The notes under the pieces are model-generated. The model worked only from the letters and a program-made list of their open reading frames with translations, was not told the origin of the DNA and searched no databases. A DNA stretch of 64,000 nt from Pseudobacteroides cellulosolvens ATCC 35603 = DSM 2933 (GTDB lineage: Bacteria; Bacillota; Clostridia; Acetivibrionales; DSM-2933): positions 5,840,001 to 5,904,000 of the forward strand of contig NZ_LGTC01000001.1 in the NCBI RefSeq assembly GCF_001262605.1, read 5' to 3'. Positions 27,824-36,706 of this stretch are shown piece after piece. The first letter of the stretch is position 1. Each line of letters starts with the position of its first letter. The position numbers were made by a program, and so were the translations under genes.

Positions 27824-27892
27824 GTAGATTAATATGGTTTAATATAGTATAATTATTAAAAGTTATTAAAAGACAAAAGGGGATAAGGACTT

Positions 27893-29164
27893 ATGATTGA
27901 TTTAAAAACAATAAGGAGTAATCCGGAATTATTGAAGAAAGCACTTCAAAAAAGAAAAGAAAATTTTGATATCGATGGTTTTTTAAAACTTGATGAAAAT
28001 AGAAGAGATATTATTCAAAATGTTGAACAATTAAAAAATAAACAGAATGTTACATCAAAACTTATTCCTCAATATAAAAAAGAAGGCAAAGATGTAGCTT
28101 CTTTAATGGACGAAATGAAAGCTTTATCTGATGATATTAAGGAATTAGATAATAAAGTAAGATCATTAGATGAAGAGATAGAAAAAATAATGCTGACTAT
28201 TCCTAATATTCCTAATGAGAGTGTTCCTATGGGAGATACCGATGAGGATAATGTTGAAATCAGAAAATGGGGAGAACCGAGAAAGTTTGATTTTGAGCCG
28301 AAGGCACATTGGGAAATAGGTGAAAACTTAAATATACTTGATTTTGGAACAGCTGCTAAGGTTACCGGTGCCAGATTCACTTTTTATAAAGGATTGGGGG
28401 CAAGGCTGGAAAGAGCTTTAATGAATTTTATGCTGGACTTGCATGTTGACAAGCATGGATATACAGAGGTTTTTCCGCCATTTATGGTTCATAGAAATAG
28501 TATGGTAGGCACAGGTCAGTTGCCTAAGTTTGAAGAAGATTCATTTAAGGTCAATGGTACGGATTATTTTCTTGTTCCAACAGCAGAAGTACCTGTTACC
28601 AATATGTATAGAGAGCAAATACTTGATGAAAAAGATCTACCAATAAAACACGTAGCTTATTCAGCATGTTTTAGAGCTGAAGCAGGTGCAGCCGGCAGAG
28701 ATACAAGAGGTCTAATAAGACAGCATCAGTTTAACAAGGTTGAATTAGTTAAGTTTACTACACCAGATACATCATATGATGAACTTGAAAAACTTACAAA
28801 AGATGCTGAAGAAGTTCTGCAAATACTTGGTATACCATATAGGGTAGTTAAGATATGTATCGGAGATTTAGGATTTACAGCAGCAATGAAATATGATTTA
28901 GAGGTTTGGATGCCAAGTTATAATAGATATGTGGAAATATCATCATGTAGTAATTTTGAATCTTTCCAAGCTAGAAGAGCAGGTATTAGGTTTAGAAAAT
29001 CTGTAAAAGACAAGCCTGAGTTTGTTCATACTTTAAATGGTTCAGGAGTAGCAATAGGAAGAACAACAGCATGTATATTGGAAAATTACCAACAAGCAGA
29101 TGGCTCTGTGATAATTCCTGAGGCATTAAGGAAATATTTTAATTCTATGGAATTATTAAAATAA
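27893..29164 (+). CDS. serS: Seryl-tRNA synthetase
   Basis: This 423-residue protein is standard SerRS length. The N-terminal tRNA-binding coiled coil (MIDLKTIRSNPELLKKAL to about 110) leads to the class II catalytic domain with motif 2 (CFRAEAGAAGRDTRGLIRQH) and motif 3 (NGSGVAIGRTTACILENYQ). It charges tRNA-Ser; two tRNA-Ser genes lie 534 nt downstream. AAAAGGGGATAAGG precedes the ATG. No T-box leader was found upstream, although one is common for clostridial synthetase genes; the upstream gap instead holds R1 copy A. Confidence 0.97.
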   Translation: MIDLKTIRSNPELLKKALQKRKENFDIDGFLKLDENRRDIIQNVEQLKNKQNVTSKLIPQYKKEGKDVASLMDEMKALSDDIKELDNKVRSLDEEIEKIMLTIPNIPNESVPMGDTDEDNVEIRKWGEPRKFDFEPKAHWEIGENLNILDFGTAAKVTGARFTFYKGLGARLERALMNFMLDLHVDKHGYTEVFPPFMVHRNSMVGTGQLPKFEEDSFKVNGTDYFLVPTAEVPVTNMYREQILDEKDLPIKHVAYSACFRAEAGAAGRDTRGLIRQHQFNKVELVKFTTPDTSYDELEKLTKDAEEVLQILGIPYRVVKICIGDLGFTAAMKYDLEVWMPSYNRYVEISSCSNFESFQARRAGIRFRKSVKDKPEFVHTLNGSGVAIGRTTACILENYQQADGSVIIPEALRKYFNSMELLK

Positions 29165-29317
29165 TAATATGTTAGCAAATTACAATTAACGTAGATATAT
29201 GTTTAAATTTATAAATGAATATATCACAATTGTAAATAAATAAAATATAATATGATCTGGTTGTATTAAAGTAATTGTTATGTAATGACTAAGATATTAC
29301 ATCCGATATAAATCTAT

Positions 29318-29460
29318 ATATGTTACGAAAAATCTTTTACATTAGCAAATGCAGTTGAATCGTCTGCATTTGTATTATAAAAAATGAATTTTTCGCAACA
29401 TATGAATCAAGGAAAATGTTTTGCAATAATTAAAACTGTAAAATGATTATTGCAAAACAT
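29318..29460 (+). repeat. R1 interspersed hairpin repeat, copy B
   Basis: This is the best-preserved copy (143 bp). The outer stem arms, ATATGTTACGAAAAAT (29318-29333) and ATTTTTCGCAACATAT (29388-29403), match at 15 of 16. A 9-bp inner stem, CAAATGCAG (29346-29354) with CTGCATTTG (29364-29372), lies inside. A second hairpin follows with perfect 15-nt arms at 29416-29430 and 29446-29460. It sits in the 533-nt gap between serS and tRNA-Ser; the rest of that gap (29165-29317 and 29461-29640) shows nothing else. Confidence 0.9.
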
Positions 29461-29648
29461 ATAGTTTTGAGAATTTAAGCTGGTATGTTAGAGAGAAATT
29501 ATCAGCGGCAGTTATATTTGAGTCATTACTAATTACTACTTACTTGTTATATATAAAAGACAAATGTGTATAATATTAATTGAAATATTGATATTCTGAC
29601 CTAATTTTAAATGGTAAAAACTTTAAATAAAATATTAGTGATAAAGTA

Positions 29649-29677
29649 TTGACATAATGAGAATTTCAATGTAAAAT
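29649..29677 (+). promoter_or_regulatory. Promoter of the tRNA-Ser pair
   Basis: TTGACA (29649-29654), a 17-nt spacer and TAAAAT (29672-29677) end 20 nt before the first tRNA gene: a near-consensus sigma-A promoter with the spacing expected for stable RNA. Confidence 0.8.
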
Positions 29678-29697
29678 ATAATTCGTCGCTTGTTAAT

Positions 29698-29788
29698 GGA
29701 GAGATGGTCGAGTTGGTTTAAGGCACCGGTCTTGAAAACCGGCGTAGTCGTGAGGCTACCGTGAGTTCGAATCTCACTCTCTCCGCCA
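29698..29788 (+). tRNA. tRNA-Ser (anticodon UGA)
   Basis: This 91-nt sequence has acceptor arms GGAGAGA and TCTCTCC, anticodon loop CTTGAAA with TGA, the long variable arm typical of serine tRNAs, T-arm GTTCGAATC, discriminator G and an encoded CCA. It is preceded by a strong promoter and followed after 4 nt by a second tRNA-Ser. Confidence 0.97.
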
Positions 29789-29792
29789 ATAT

Positions 29793-29884
29793 GGAGAAGT
29801 ACCCAAGCAGGTCGAAGGGGACGGTTTGCTAAACCGTTAGTCCGAGCAATCGGAGCCAGGGTTCGAATCCCTGCTTCTCCGCCA
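29793..29884 (+). tRNA. tRNA-Ser (anticodon GCU)
   Basis: This 92-nt sequence has acceptor arms GGAGAAG and CTTCTCC, anticodon loop TTGCTAA with GCT, a long variable arm, T-arm GTTCGAATC and an encoded CCA. It is cotranscribed with the preceding tRNA-Ser. Confidence 0.97.
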
Positions 29885-29895
29885 TAGTTTAAGAG

Positions 29896-29950
29896 AATAA
29901 CGGTACTGTTTTTATTTTGAAAGATAAAAACAGTACCGTTATTATTTTAT
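29896..29950 (+). terminator. Terminator of the tRNA-Ser operon
   Basis: Perfect 20-nt arms (29896-29915 and 29924-29943) around ACGGTACTG are followed by ATTTTATTT. It is a strong intrinsic terminator 11 nt after the second tRNA. Confidence 0.85.
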
Positions 29951-30021
29951 TTCTACAAAAATTAGCATGAACTTCAATGAATAGAGGTTGAACTGAAATA
30001 AAGAATGTTATGAAATAAAAT

Positions 30022-30049
30022 AGGCATTCACTATAAATATGAATGCCTT
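30022..30049 (-). terminator. Intrinsic terminator of pssA
   Basis: AGGCATTCA and TGAATGCCT form a 9-bp stem. On the minus strand it is followed by ATTTTATTT, just after the pssA stop. Confidence 0.7.
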
Positions 30050-30066
30050 GTTTTAAATAATAAGTA

Positions 30067-30624
30067 TTATATTTTTTTAAACTTTATTTTACTAACCATT
30101 AGGAAAGAGAGAACAATAACCATTCCGATTAGTATATATGAATTAATTTGAGAATACTTGTTACGTAACATTGAGAAGCATGTATACAGGTTCATTATTG
30201 AAATAAAAGCACCGGCTATAGTAATTGGTATGCCTCTAAATACATTGTCAAAAACGCTTATATTATATCGTGCAAGCCTATATGCACCAGCTACAGGAAA
30301 AATGACAGCTATTAAATAACCTAAAATGCCGAGATAGCTATAATCATTTATCTTCCATGCAATTATTATTGGTGCAACACCGAAAGATATTAAATCAGAC
30401 AAGGAATCTAGCTCTTTACCTAGGTCACTGGTAACGTCAAGCAAGCGGGCTACCTTTCCGTCAAATCTATCAGTTAATGCTGCGATTATAACAAGCAGTG
30501 ATGCCTGAAAAAGCTGATTATAATTGTTTTTTTCAGCATTTACAGCGAGTAATATAGCAATAACACCTAATGACAGATTTAATAATGTTAATATATTAGG
30601 TAAAGTGCCTTTAAAATTTTTCAA
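30067..30624 (-). CDS. pssA: CDP-diacylglycerol-serine O-phosphatidyltransferase
   Basis: This 185-residue integral membrane protein has about five to six hydrophobic segments. The CDP-alcohol phosphatidyltransferase motif is complete: DRFDGKVARLL followed by GKELDSLSDLISFG, supplying the metal-binding aspartates. The N-terminus (LPNILTLLNLSLGVIAILLA) is typical of PssA type II. It makes phosphatidylserine from CDP-diacylglycerol and serine. The start is TTG, with GGGGTGATTAG upstream. A psd gene is not adjacent. Confidence 0.9.
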   Translation of the reverse strand: MKNFKGTLPNILTLLNLSLGVIAILLAVNAEKNNYNQLFQASLLVIIAALTDRFDGKVARLLDVTSDLGKELDSLSDLISFGVAPIIIAWKINDYSYLGILGYLIAVIFPVAGAYRLARYNISVFDNVFRGIPITIAGAFISIMNLYTCFSMLRNKYSQINSYILIGMVIVLSFLMVSKIKFKKI

Positions 30625-30731
30625 CTAATCACCCCATAATTAAATATATTTATAAACAAATAATTTTCATTCTCTTAATTATATTCATTACTACTATAGC
30701 ATATTTTTTTTTGCAGGTATTTATTATTTTT

Positions 30732-30763
30732 TTCCATGTAAATTTAAATAAATTTACATGGAA
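30732..30763. repeat. Perfect 14-bp inverted repeat in an AT-rich gap
   Basis: TTCCATGTAAATTT (30732-30745) and its complement (30750-30763) enclose 4 nt. It lies upstream of pssA in the 532-nt gap 30625-31156. It has no T-run after it on either strand, so it is not a clear terminator; an operator is possible. I see no gene in the rest of this gap. Confidence 0.5.
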
Positions 30764-31156
30764 TATCCTATACACTTGTTTGTCACAAATCCAGTTAGAT
30801 TAATTGTTATTTGCTTTGTCAAATGCAAAATTATTAAAACTTTTATATAGTTTATATGTGATAATTAATTTTAATATTGCATATATGTTTACATCTAATA
30901 AGATTATAATTAAAATAATATTAATCTACAAGTGTTTTAGGTATAAAAAGTCTAGTTATGAAAAGTAAACAACAGCTTTTTTCAAAATGGATATATATGA
31001 ATAAAAAATATATTTATTTTAGCTGTTATTTTTATTTATCGGGTATTTTATTGTAACTTTTCTTGAAAAAACTTAAGGGAACGTATATTAGGTAAAGAAA
31101 AAATATAAAATAGCGGTTTAAAAGTCTAAGCAATGTAATAAATTTATTAGATTTTA

Positions 31157-31672
31157 TTAAAAATAAAACCTAATAAATTTATTGCAACATACAATAGTAA
31201 TAAATATAATAGAAAATGAATTAACAATTACTAATAAAAAGTTCTTTATTTTATAAAAATAAGGTACAGTCTTAGCTATGTTTATAATGTTCAGTATGTC
31301 TATAAGCTTCAAAAGCCTATAAGCTATTAAAATTATTGATAGTTCTTTAAGTATTATATTATTTACGTAAAAGATACAATAAACAAAAAAGATTATAACA
31401 AAAAGATTCCAAAGAGATCTAATACCTTTTATTAGTTGTTTAAAATCAATATCTGAAATTGTCTCAAATTCCTCAATAACTTCTTCATCTATATTTTCAA
31501 CATTTTCATCATTAGGGTTATTCTCAAAAAGTATCATATTTATTTTCTTCATAGATGATAATATAATTATTATTGATGTTATAGCGAAAAATATATTAGG
31601 ATTAGAAAATAAAATTACAATGGGAAAAATAAATAGTAAAAGCAATATTATTATAACACTATCGAATTGCAT
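31157..31672 (-). CDS. Small integral membrane protein of unknown function
   Basis: This protein of about 171 residues has two N-terminal hydrophobic segments (about 5-40), an acidic soluble loop (NPNDENVENIDEEVIEEFE, about 52-75) and three further hydrophobic segments. I prefer the ATG at 31672, six bases after AAGGTGG; an in-frame TTG lies one codon upstream. I recognise no family. It is flanked by pssA and an SLH protein, neither close enough to be clearly in one operon. No catalytic motif is visible. Confidence 0.6.
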   Translation of the reverse strand: MQFDSVIIILLLLFIFPIVILFSNPNIFFAITSIIIILSSMKKINMILFENNPNDENVENIDEEVIEEFETISDIDFKQLIKGIRSLWNLFVIIFFVYCIFYVNNIILKELSIILIAYRLLKLIDILNIINIAKTVPYFYKIKNFLLVIVNSFSIIFITIVCCNKFIRFYF

Positions 31673-31776
31673 CAATTGCCACCTTTAAAAAATTTCCTTA
31701 GCATTTTAAGTATAGTATAAATTAAATTATAGACTTTGATAATTTATTTTGTCAAATTCTATTATAGCATATTTGA

Positions 31777-32352
31777 TTAATCAACCGTTTCAATTGAAAT
31801 TGAGTTATCAATTATTAGGGCCATTTCACCTCTAGTAATCTGTGTATTTGGTTCTAGCTCAATATTATTGTCAATTCCCAATTCCGAAGCTTTTTCAATA
31901 ACATTTTGAGGCCATTGGCCTTTTAGTGAGTTCTCATACCCAAGTGCTCTTACCATTACTGTTAAGGCTTCAGCATAGGTTATATTATTAGCTGGATTAA
32001 ACTTATTTTCATTTGTTCCATATGCGAGTTTATTTTTAACTGCAGCTTTAATATAGTTATAAGCCCAATTAGTTTTGGAAACGTCTTTAAAGGATAATTT
32101 ATAAGTGTCAAGATCAGAATCGCTATCATAACCTAACATCTTTACAATAAGGGTAACAAACTCACTTCTGTTAATTTTATTTTGAAGCCTTAAATCACCG
32201 TCGCCATAACCTTGCATGATTTTTAAGTTTACAAGATTATTTGCTGCAGTATCAATTGATGGATTTTCTGCTAAAGAATAATTTGAAGGAATAGAAATAA
32301 GAGAAACAGCAATTACTAAATTTAATAATCGTGATCGTATCTTAGACTTCAT
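31777..32352 (-). CDS. Secreted protein of three S-layer homology (SLH) domains
   Basis: This 191-residue protein has a signal peptide (about 1-28, cleaved near SLAEN) and little beyond three SLH repeats: NLKIMQGYGDG...INRSEFVTLIVKMLGY, FKDVSKTNWAYNYIKAAVKN...ITYAEALTVMVRALGY, and WPQNVIEKASELGI...QITRGEMALIIDN. SLH triplets bind pyruvylated secondary wall polymer. With no other domain, this may be a wall-associated adaptor or a remnant of a larger protein. GAGAGGTG precedes the ATG. Confidence 0.9.
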   Translation of the reverse strand: MKSKIRSRLLNLVIAVSLISIPSNYSLAENPSIDTAANNLVNLKIMQGYGDGDLRLQNKINRSEFVTLIVKMLGYDSDSDLDTYKLSFKDVSKTNWAYNYIKAAVKNKLAYGTNENKFNPANNITYAEALTVMVRALGYENSLKGQWPQNVIEKASELGIDNNIELEPNTQITRGEMALIIDNSISIETVD

Positions 32353-32600
32353 TTTTTACACCTCTCAAATTAATATAACGAACCTTATCAGGTTACTTTA
32401 AATTCATATATAAATTATACACTATAAAATATCCTTATCATATTAAAAATTAATTACACTTATTATTAATAAAGTTATACTATAATATTAAACTATAAAA
32501 TGATTAAATGATTATTAAAAACAAATAATAAATATCAGAATAAAATTGATACACATACAAATAATAATCTATGAAAATGAATTATATTGGAGGCTAAGCA

Positions 32601-33113
32601 ATGTCAAAGACTATTGTCGCTTTATTCGATAGTTACACAAATGCTGAGAACTCAGCGAATGAGATTAAAGCAAAAGGATTAAGAACTGATGATATATCAA
32701 TAGTTACAAAGGATGAATCACAAGGCGATAGGGGAACATCAGCTACAATGGGTACCGACAATAAAAATACCGCTAGAGGTGCTGTTAATGATAATATTTC
32801 AGACGGTGTAGTGACTGGAGGAATATTAGGTGGACTAGCTGGCTTACTTATAGGTGCAGGCAGTATGGTGATTCCTGGATTAGGAATTATAGCAGCTGCA
32901 GGTCCTATAACAGGATTGCTTTCAGGAGCTGTAACAGGAAGTATTGTCGGAGGATTAGTTGATTTAGGTATTCCAGAAAATAAAAGCAAGCAATATGAGG
33001 GAGATATTAAATCAGGGAAGGTTCTTTTTAGCATGAAAACAGACGAGGACAAGATTGACAGTATTGCTAACATATTAAGATCTAATAATGCAACGAGTAT
33101 TGACACATATTAA
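32601..33113 (+). CDS. YflT/general stress protein 17M-like protein with glycine zipper
   Basis: This 170-residue protein starts after GGAGG. The N-terminal part (KTIVALFDSYTNAENSANEI...DDISIVTKDE) matches the general stress protein 17M (YflT-like) domain. A Gly-rich hydrophobic centre (about 72-118, GGILGGLAGLLIGAG...LLSGAVTGSIVGGL) is typical of glycine-zipper membrane-associated segments. The C-terminus returns to an alpha/beta domain (GKVLFSMKTDEDKIDSIANIL). It is probably a stress-related membrane-associated protein; the mechanism is unknown. Confidence 0.8.
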   Translation: MSKTIVALFDSYTNAENSANEIKAKGLRTDDISIVTKDESQGDRGTSATMGTDNKNTARGAVNDNISDGVVTGGILGGLAGLLIGAGSMVIPGLGIIAAAGPITGLLSGAVTGSIVGGLVDLGIPENKSKQYEGDIKSGKVLFSMKTDEDKIDSIANILRSNNATSIDTY

Positions 33114-33124
33114 TTAAGTAAAAT

Positions 33125-33171
33125 AAAATCTAGGAAGTTATTGTTTATTAACGATTACCTCCTAGATTTTT
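33125..33171. terminator. Bidirectional terminator
   Basis: AAAATCTAGGA (33125-33135) and TCCTAGATTTT (33160-33170) form an 11-bp stem with flanking A and T runs, between two convergent genes. Confidence 0.7.
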
Positions 33172-33203
33172 GAAATTAATTATTAAAATAATATATTTAA
33201 ATG

Positions 33204-34922
33204 CTATGGCTGTGGATTATCAACATCATCAACGTTTTGTATATTAGTAGAAGGTTTTTTTGTTGCAACAGGTGATGAAGTTGTGCCGCTAGAAGGCTTT
33301 TTTGTACCTACTTTTACTTCACGTGTAAGAGGCCTATAATAGCTTGTATGGATTTTTGAATCCTTAATTACCTTATTATCCACTTTAACTATTTTGTAGG
33401 TATCAATTACATATCCCCTTCCTCCTGATTTAACAACAGAAGTTGTTCCCACATTCATTGTTGGATCATTAATATTTTTTACAGTAGGCTCAATGGTTTT
33501 TACTGTTTTGGTATTTAGTATCACTTGTTTAGTAGGTGTATCATTCTTTCCAATTAACGAGAAATTAATATTATTGCTGTTTGTAACATAACAAACTATT
33601 TTAAGAGGCCACTTTGTAGAATTCCTAAATTTTAAATCAAGATCTGGATATGACACTGCTGCATCTCTTCCAAAAGGTACATATGATACTGTAAACTGAT
33701 GATTAGATCTCCTAACTACATCAAGGTCTGACATTAAAACAGCGTTATATAGCGTAGTAGAAACTTGACATATACCTCCGCCTATTCCATCTACTATTTT
33801 ACCTGCTACATAAGTGTGAGCTTCTTTGTAACCACCTTCTTTAGTCCTTTCTCCAACAGTATCGTTGAATGAAAATACTTCTCCAGGTGCTAAAATTTTA
33901 CCATTTATTTTTGATGCAGCAAGTCTTATATTAACTCCTCTGTTTGCATCATTGGTGTTTCCTGTTGAAAAACGTGTACTAAACGTTGATAATGTATCTT
34001 TAAAAAGATTATTTTGTATATCATTTGCAGTTATATCAGGTTTTGAGAAAATTACTGGTAATACTTTCTCTGTATTATAACTTTCTTGTATTTCATTTAT
34101 AATAGAAGCCAATACAGATTTGTCAATACTTCTTCCCATAATTTCCGGTTTAATTTTATAAGTCTTTCCTTCAGCTACAAACTGGGCATTTTGAGGTTTT
34201 TTGCTTATTTCATTATATACCTTTTCAACATCTATTTTTTCAGGATTGGTTTTTATGGAAGGAACATCAATCGTCTTGAAAACAGCTTTTTTAAGTAATT
34301 CTTCCAGTAATTTATATGTAGCCGTTTTATCAATAGCATCTCCGATATGACCTGTCTTTAATATTACTTTGTCATCTGAAAATTTAATCTCATGATTTTT
34401 AACCGGATTTGATACAGTCTTATTTAAATCTTCAATTGCTTTTTCCAATTCATCTTTATTGTATGTATAAGACATCTCAATAACTTTTTTATCTTTTCCA
34501 ACTTTAAATACATCATAAACTCTTTTGAATATATTACCTGACCTTGCAATATCATAAGCCTCCTCAACGGCTTTATCTATTTGGTATTTGAAATCGATAT
34601 CGTTTACTGAAATTTTTTCTACCTTATCTTTGTATTTTAATATAAGCTGCTTGTCGATTATAGACTTTGAATAATTTGTGTTAAGTGATTTAGTAAGTTC
34701 ATCTCTAGTTAGTCCGCCTGCATTAAAACTGCTAACAAATACACCGTTGTATATTCTGTCATAATTAAGTACAGAATATAGGGAGAAGCCTGCAAACATA
34801 GCAGTAAGTATAATTAAAGTTAATACTGAAACTTTAATTATTTTATTAATACCTGTTTTTTTACTTTTTGAATTTGTCTTTTTGGGACTTGTCTTTTTTA
34901 TCTTTTGAATTTCTGTATTCAT
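33204..34922 (-). CDS. VanW family protein with peptidoglycan-binding-like and G5-like domains
   Basis: The start is taken at the ATG at 34922 (MNTEIQKIKKTSPKK), with GGAG about 11 nt upstream; a GTG four codons earlier overlaps that site. The 572 residues contain a Lys-rich cytoplasmic head, one membrane anchor (about 31-52), two repeats of the YoaR-type putative peptidoglycan-binding domain, a VanW domain (SFNDTVGERTKEGGY, GGGICQVSTTLYNAVL, SNHQFTVSYVPFGRDA), a G5-like region (GGRGYVIDTYKIVK) and a Ser/Thr/Pro-rich tail. It is an envelope protein; VanW proteins have no settled biochemical role. Confidence 0.9.
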   Translation of the reverse strand: MNTEIQKIKKTSPKKTNSKSKKTGINKIIKVSVLTLIILTAMFAGFSLYSVLNYDRIYNGVFVSSFNAGGLTRDELTKSLNTNYSKSIIDKQLILKYKDKVEKISVNDIDFKYQIDKAVEEAYDIARSGNIFKRVYDVFKVGKDKKVIEMSYTYNKDELEKAIEDLNKTVSNPVKNHEIKFSDDKVILKTGHIGDAIDKTATYKLLEELLKKAVFKTIDVPSIKTNPEKIDVEKVYNEISKKPQNAQFVAEGKTYKIKPEIMGRSIDKSVLASIINEIQESYNTEKVLPVIFSKPDITANDIQNNLFKDTLSTFSTRFSTGNTNDANRGVNIRLAASKINGKILAPGEVFSFNDTVGERTKEGGYKEAHTYVAGKIVDGIGGGICQVSTTLYNAVLMSDLDVVRRSNHQFTVSYVPFGRDAAVSYPDLDLKFRNSTKWPLKIVCYVTNSNNINFSLIGKNDTPTKQVILNTKTVKTIEPTVKNINDPTMNVGTTSVVKSGGRGYVIDTYKIVKVDNKVIKDSKIHTSYYRPLTREVKVGTKKPSSGTTSSPVATKKPSTNIQNVDDVDNPQP

Positions 34923-35322
34923 ACTAAACAGCACTCCAATTATTATAAATTTGGTATTGTATATATATAGAATAAATTATAATATTAATTAGTAGGATTT
35001 GTTTGTATTAATCTATAAAATTTAAGGGTTAATTTAAATTAGTGATTAAACTTAAAAATATATGTAAAATAACTTAAGACTTAAATTTATTAAGTCACCT
35101 AATAATAATGCTTATTTATTCTATATAATCCTATTCAGATATTTTTCATAATAACATTTGAATAAGGAGCAATTAATTTATATTATCGCAATTTTAATAG
35201 AAAAAAACAATATATTTTTATATGTTATTTATTACTAAACTAGGTCTTTAAAAATATAAATTTACATTTCGGATACATTAAAATAATCAAAATTAAAAAT
35301 GGAGAAAGGTGTCTAAAAATAT
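34923..35322. other. Intergenic gap with no feature seen
   Basis: This 400-nt, very AT-rich interval lies between two divergent genes, so it must hold both promoters. I found a TATAAT near 34980 on the minus strand but no convincing -35 partner, and no clear hairpin, repeat or small gene. Confidence 0.4.
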
Positions 35323-35937
35323 ATGACTTTGAATATATTCAATCAGGATGAGTTTAATTGTTTGTGCAAAAAATATAATAAGGGGGCAAAAGCTGAAGAT
35401 ATAGAGATAAAATGTTCAAAATGTGAATATGTTATTAAGAAAAAAAGTATTACAAATAAAGAAAGGCGTGGAGAGGTTGTATTTTGCGTTCAACGGCCAA
35501 ATGGAAAATATATACTCATAACATGTGATGAATATCCAAAAGGAACTTTTAGGGTTCCAACTGGAGGGATTAACTATAATGAGGACATAATTCAAGCAAT
35601 TATTAGGGAGACTAAAGAAGAGCTTGGTCTTGAAGTTGAGATATCGGACTTTATAGGTGTTTTAAAAATTAAATTTACATATGATGGAGAGTACTCAATG
35701 TTTTATTCGTATATGTTTTTACTGAATGAGATAGGAGGTAGGCTTTTAGAAGATGCAACGGATGATGAGGTAAGTCAAGTCATGGAAGCCAATCTTGAGG
35801 ATTTTGAAAGTATTCTTCAATCGTTACTGAATATGGATGGTGACTGGGTAGATTGGGGTAGGTTCAGGTATATGACTTCAAATGCCGTATATAAGTATTT
35901 AAAAGAAAGAAATCATGAAATGATTTTGAAGCTCTAA
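35323..35937 (+). CDS. Nudix hydrolase with Cys-rich N-terminus
   Basis: This 204-residue protein has a complete Nudix box at about residues 81-103 (GGINYNEDIIQ, then AIIRETKEELG), giving the Mg-binding glutamates. It would hydrolyse a nucleoside-diphosphate-linked substrate, which cannot be deduced. The N-terminus has four cysteines (13, 15, 31, 34) arranged as CLC and CSKC, suggesting a small metal site. The ribosome site is GGAGAAAGGTG, slightly far from the ATG. The next gene starts 50 nt downstream and is probably cotranscribed. Confidence 0.85.
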   Translation: MTLNIFNQDEFNCLCKKYNKGAKAEDIEIKCSKCEYVIKKKSITNKERRGEVVFCVQRPNGKYILITCDEYPKGTFRVPTGGINYNEDIIQAIIRETKEELGLEVEISDFIGVLKIKFTYDGEYSMFYSYMFLLNEIGGRLLEDATDDEVSQVMEANLEDFESILQSLLNMDGDWVDWGRFRYMTSNAVYKYLKERNHEMILKL

Positions 35938-35987
35938 TAACTTCAAAGATATATAAAAACACAAAATTAGTTAAGGACTAAACATAT

Positions 35988-36473
35988 ATGAAAATACTAT
36001 TATTTAGTGATTCACACGGTTATACCTTAAATATGGTTAAAGCAGCTAAAAAGTATGATGATATTGATATGATTATTCACTTAGGTGATTTTTTAAAAGA
36101 TATTTTAAAGTTAGGAGAAGAGGTTAAAAAGCCTGTGTATGAATTTGTTGCAGGTAATAATGATTGGGCTAAAGATTATCCAACTGAAAAATTAATTGTA
36201 GTTGAAGGGAAAAAAATTTTTATTACGCATGGACACCTTTATAATGTTAAAAATGATTATAAGAGGATAATATCTAAAGGTATCTCTTTAAAAGCAGACG
36301 CGGTTTTTTTCGGACATACCCATAAAACAGAGGAGTTTTATTATGAGAACATGATGGTTTTAAACCCTGGAAGTATAAGTGTTCCGGTAGAATCTGACAG
36401 GCCAACTTATTGTATTATAGAGATTAAAGAAGGTAGGATTGTTTCCAAATTTGCAAGCCCTGTAAGCTATTGA
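35988..36473 (+). CDS. YfcE/MJ0936-type metallophosphoesterase
   Basis: This 161-residue protein carries all calcineurin-type phosphodiesterase motifs: FSDSHG (D8, H10), HLGDF, AGNND, THGH and FFGHTHK, followed by NPGSISVP. The family cleaves phosphodiester bonds with two metals; the natural substrate is usually unknown. It has an AAGGA-type site upstream and probably forms a unit with the Nudix gene. A strong AAGGAGG just after its stop is not followed by any usable start codon. Confidence 0.9.
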   Translation: MKILLFSDSHGYTLNMVKAAKKYDDIDMIIHLGDFLKDILKLGEEVKKPVYEFVAGNNDWAKDYPTEKLIVVEGKKIFITHGHLYNVKNDYKRIISKGISLKADAVFFGHTHKTEEFYYENMMVLNPGSISVPVESDRPTYCIIEIKEGRIVSKFASPVSY

Positions 36474-36706
36474 GAAGGAGGTTTTAAAATACGTAATAAC
36501 CTAATAAAGTAATTAAATTATGCTCATGGGTGTATAAACAAGGCAAATTCTGTTTATACTTTGAATAAGGTATTAACAAATAATTTACTGGTAAATGAGG
36601 GATTTCAAAAATCTTAATTGATGATACTTATACAAAAAATACTTGAGTAATGTATTTTTTGAAATGCCCTAATATAAACTATAATTTAGATATGGGGAGA
36701 TTTACC

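Noticed and set aside
27646..27892. T-box leader upstream of serS
   Set aside because: A GGTGG stretch near 27777 recalls the T-box antiterminator, but the conserved AGGGTGGNACCGCG is absent and the sequence is explained by repeat R1.
32633..33106. 157-codon open frame on the minus strand
   Set aside because: It lies fully antisense to the YflT-like gene, which has a ribosome site and a recognised domain. The open frame follows from the Gly/Ala-rich codons.
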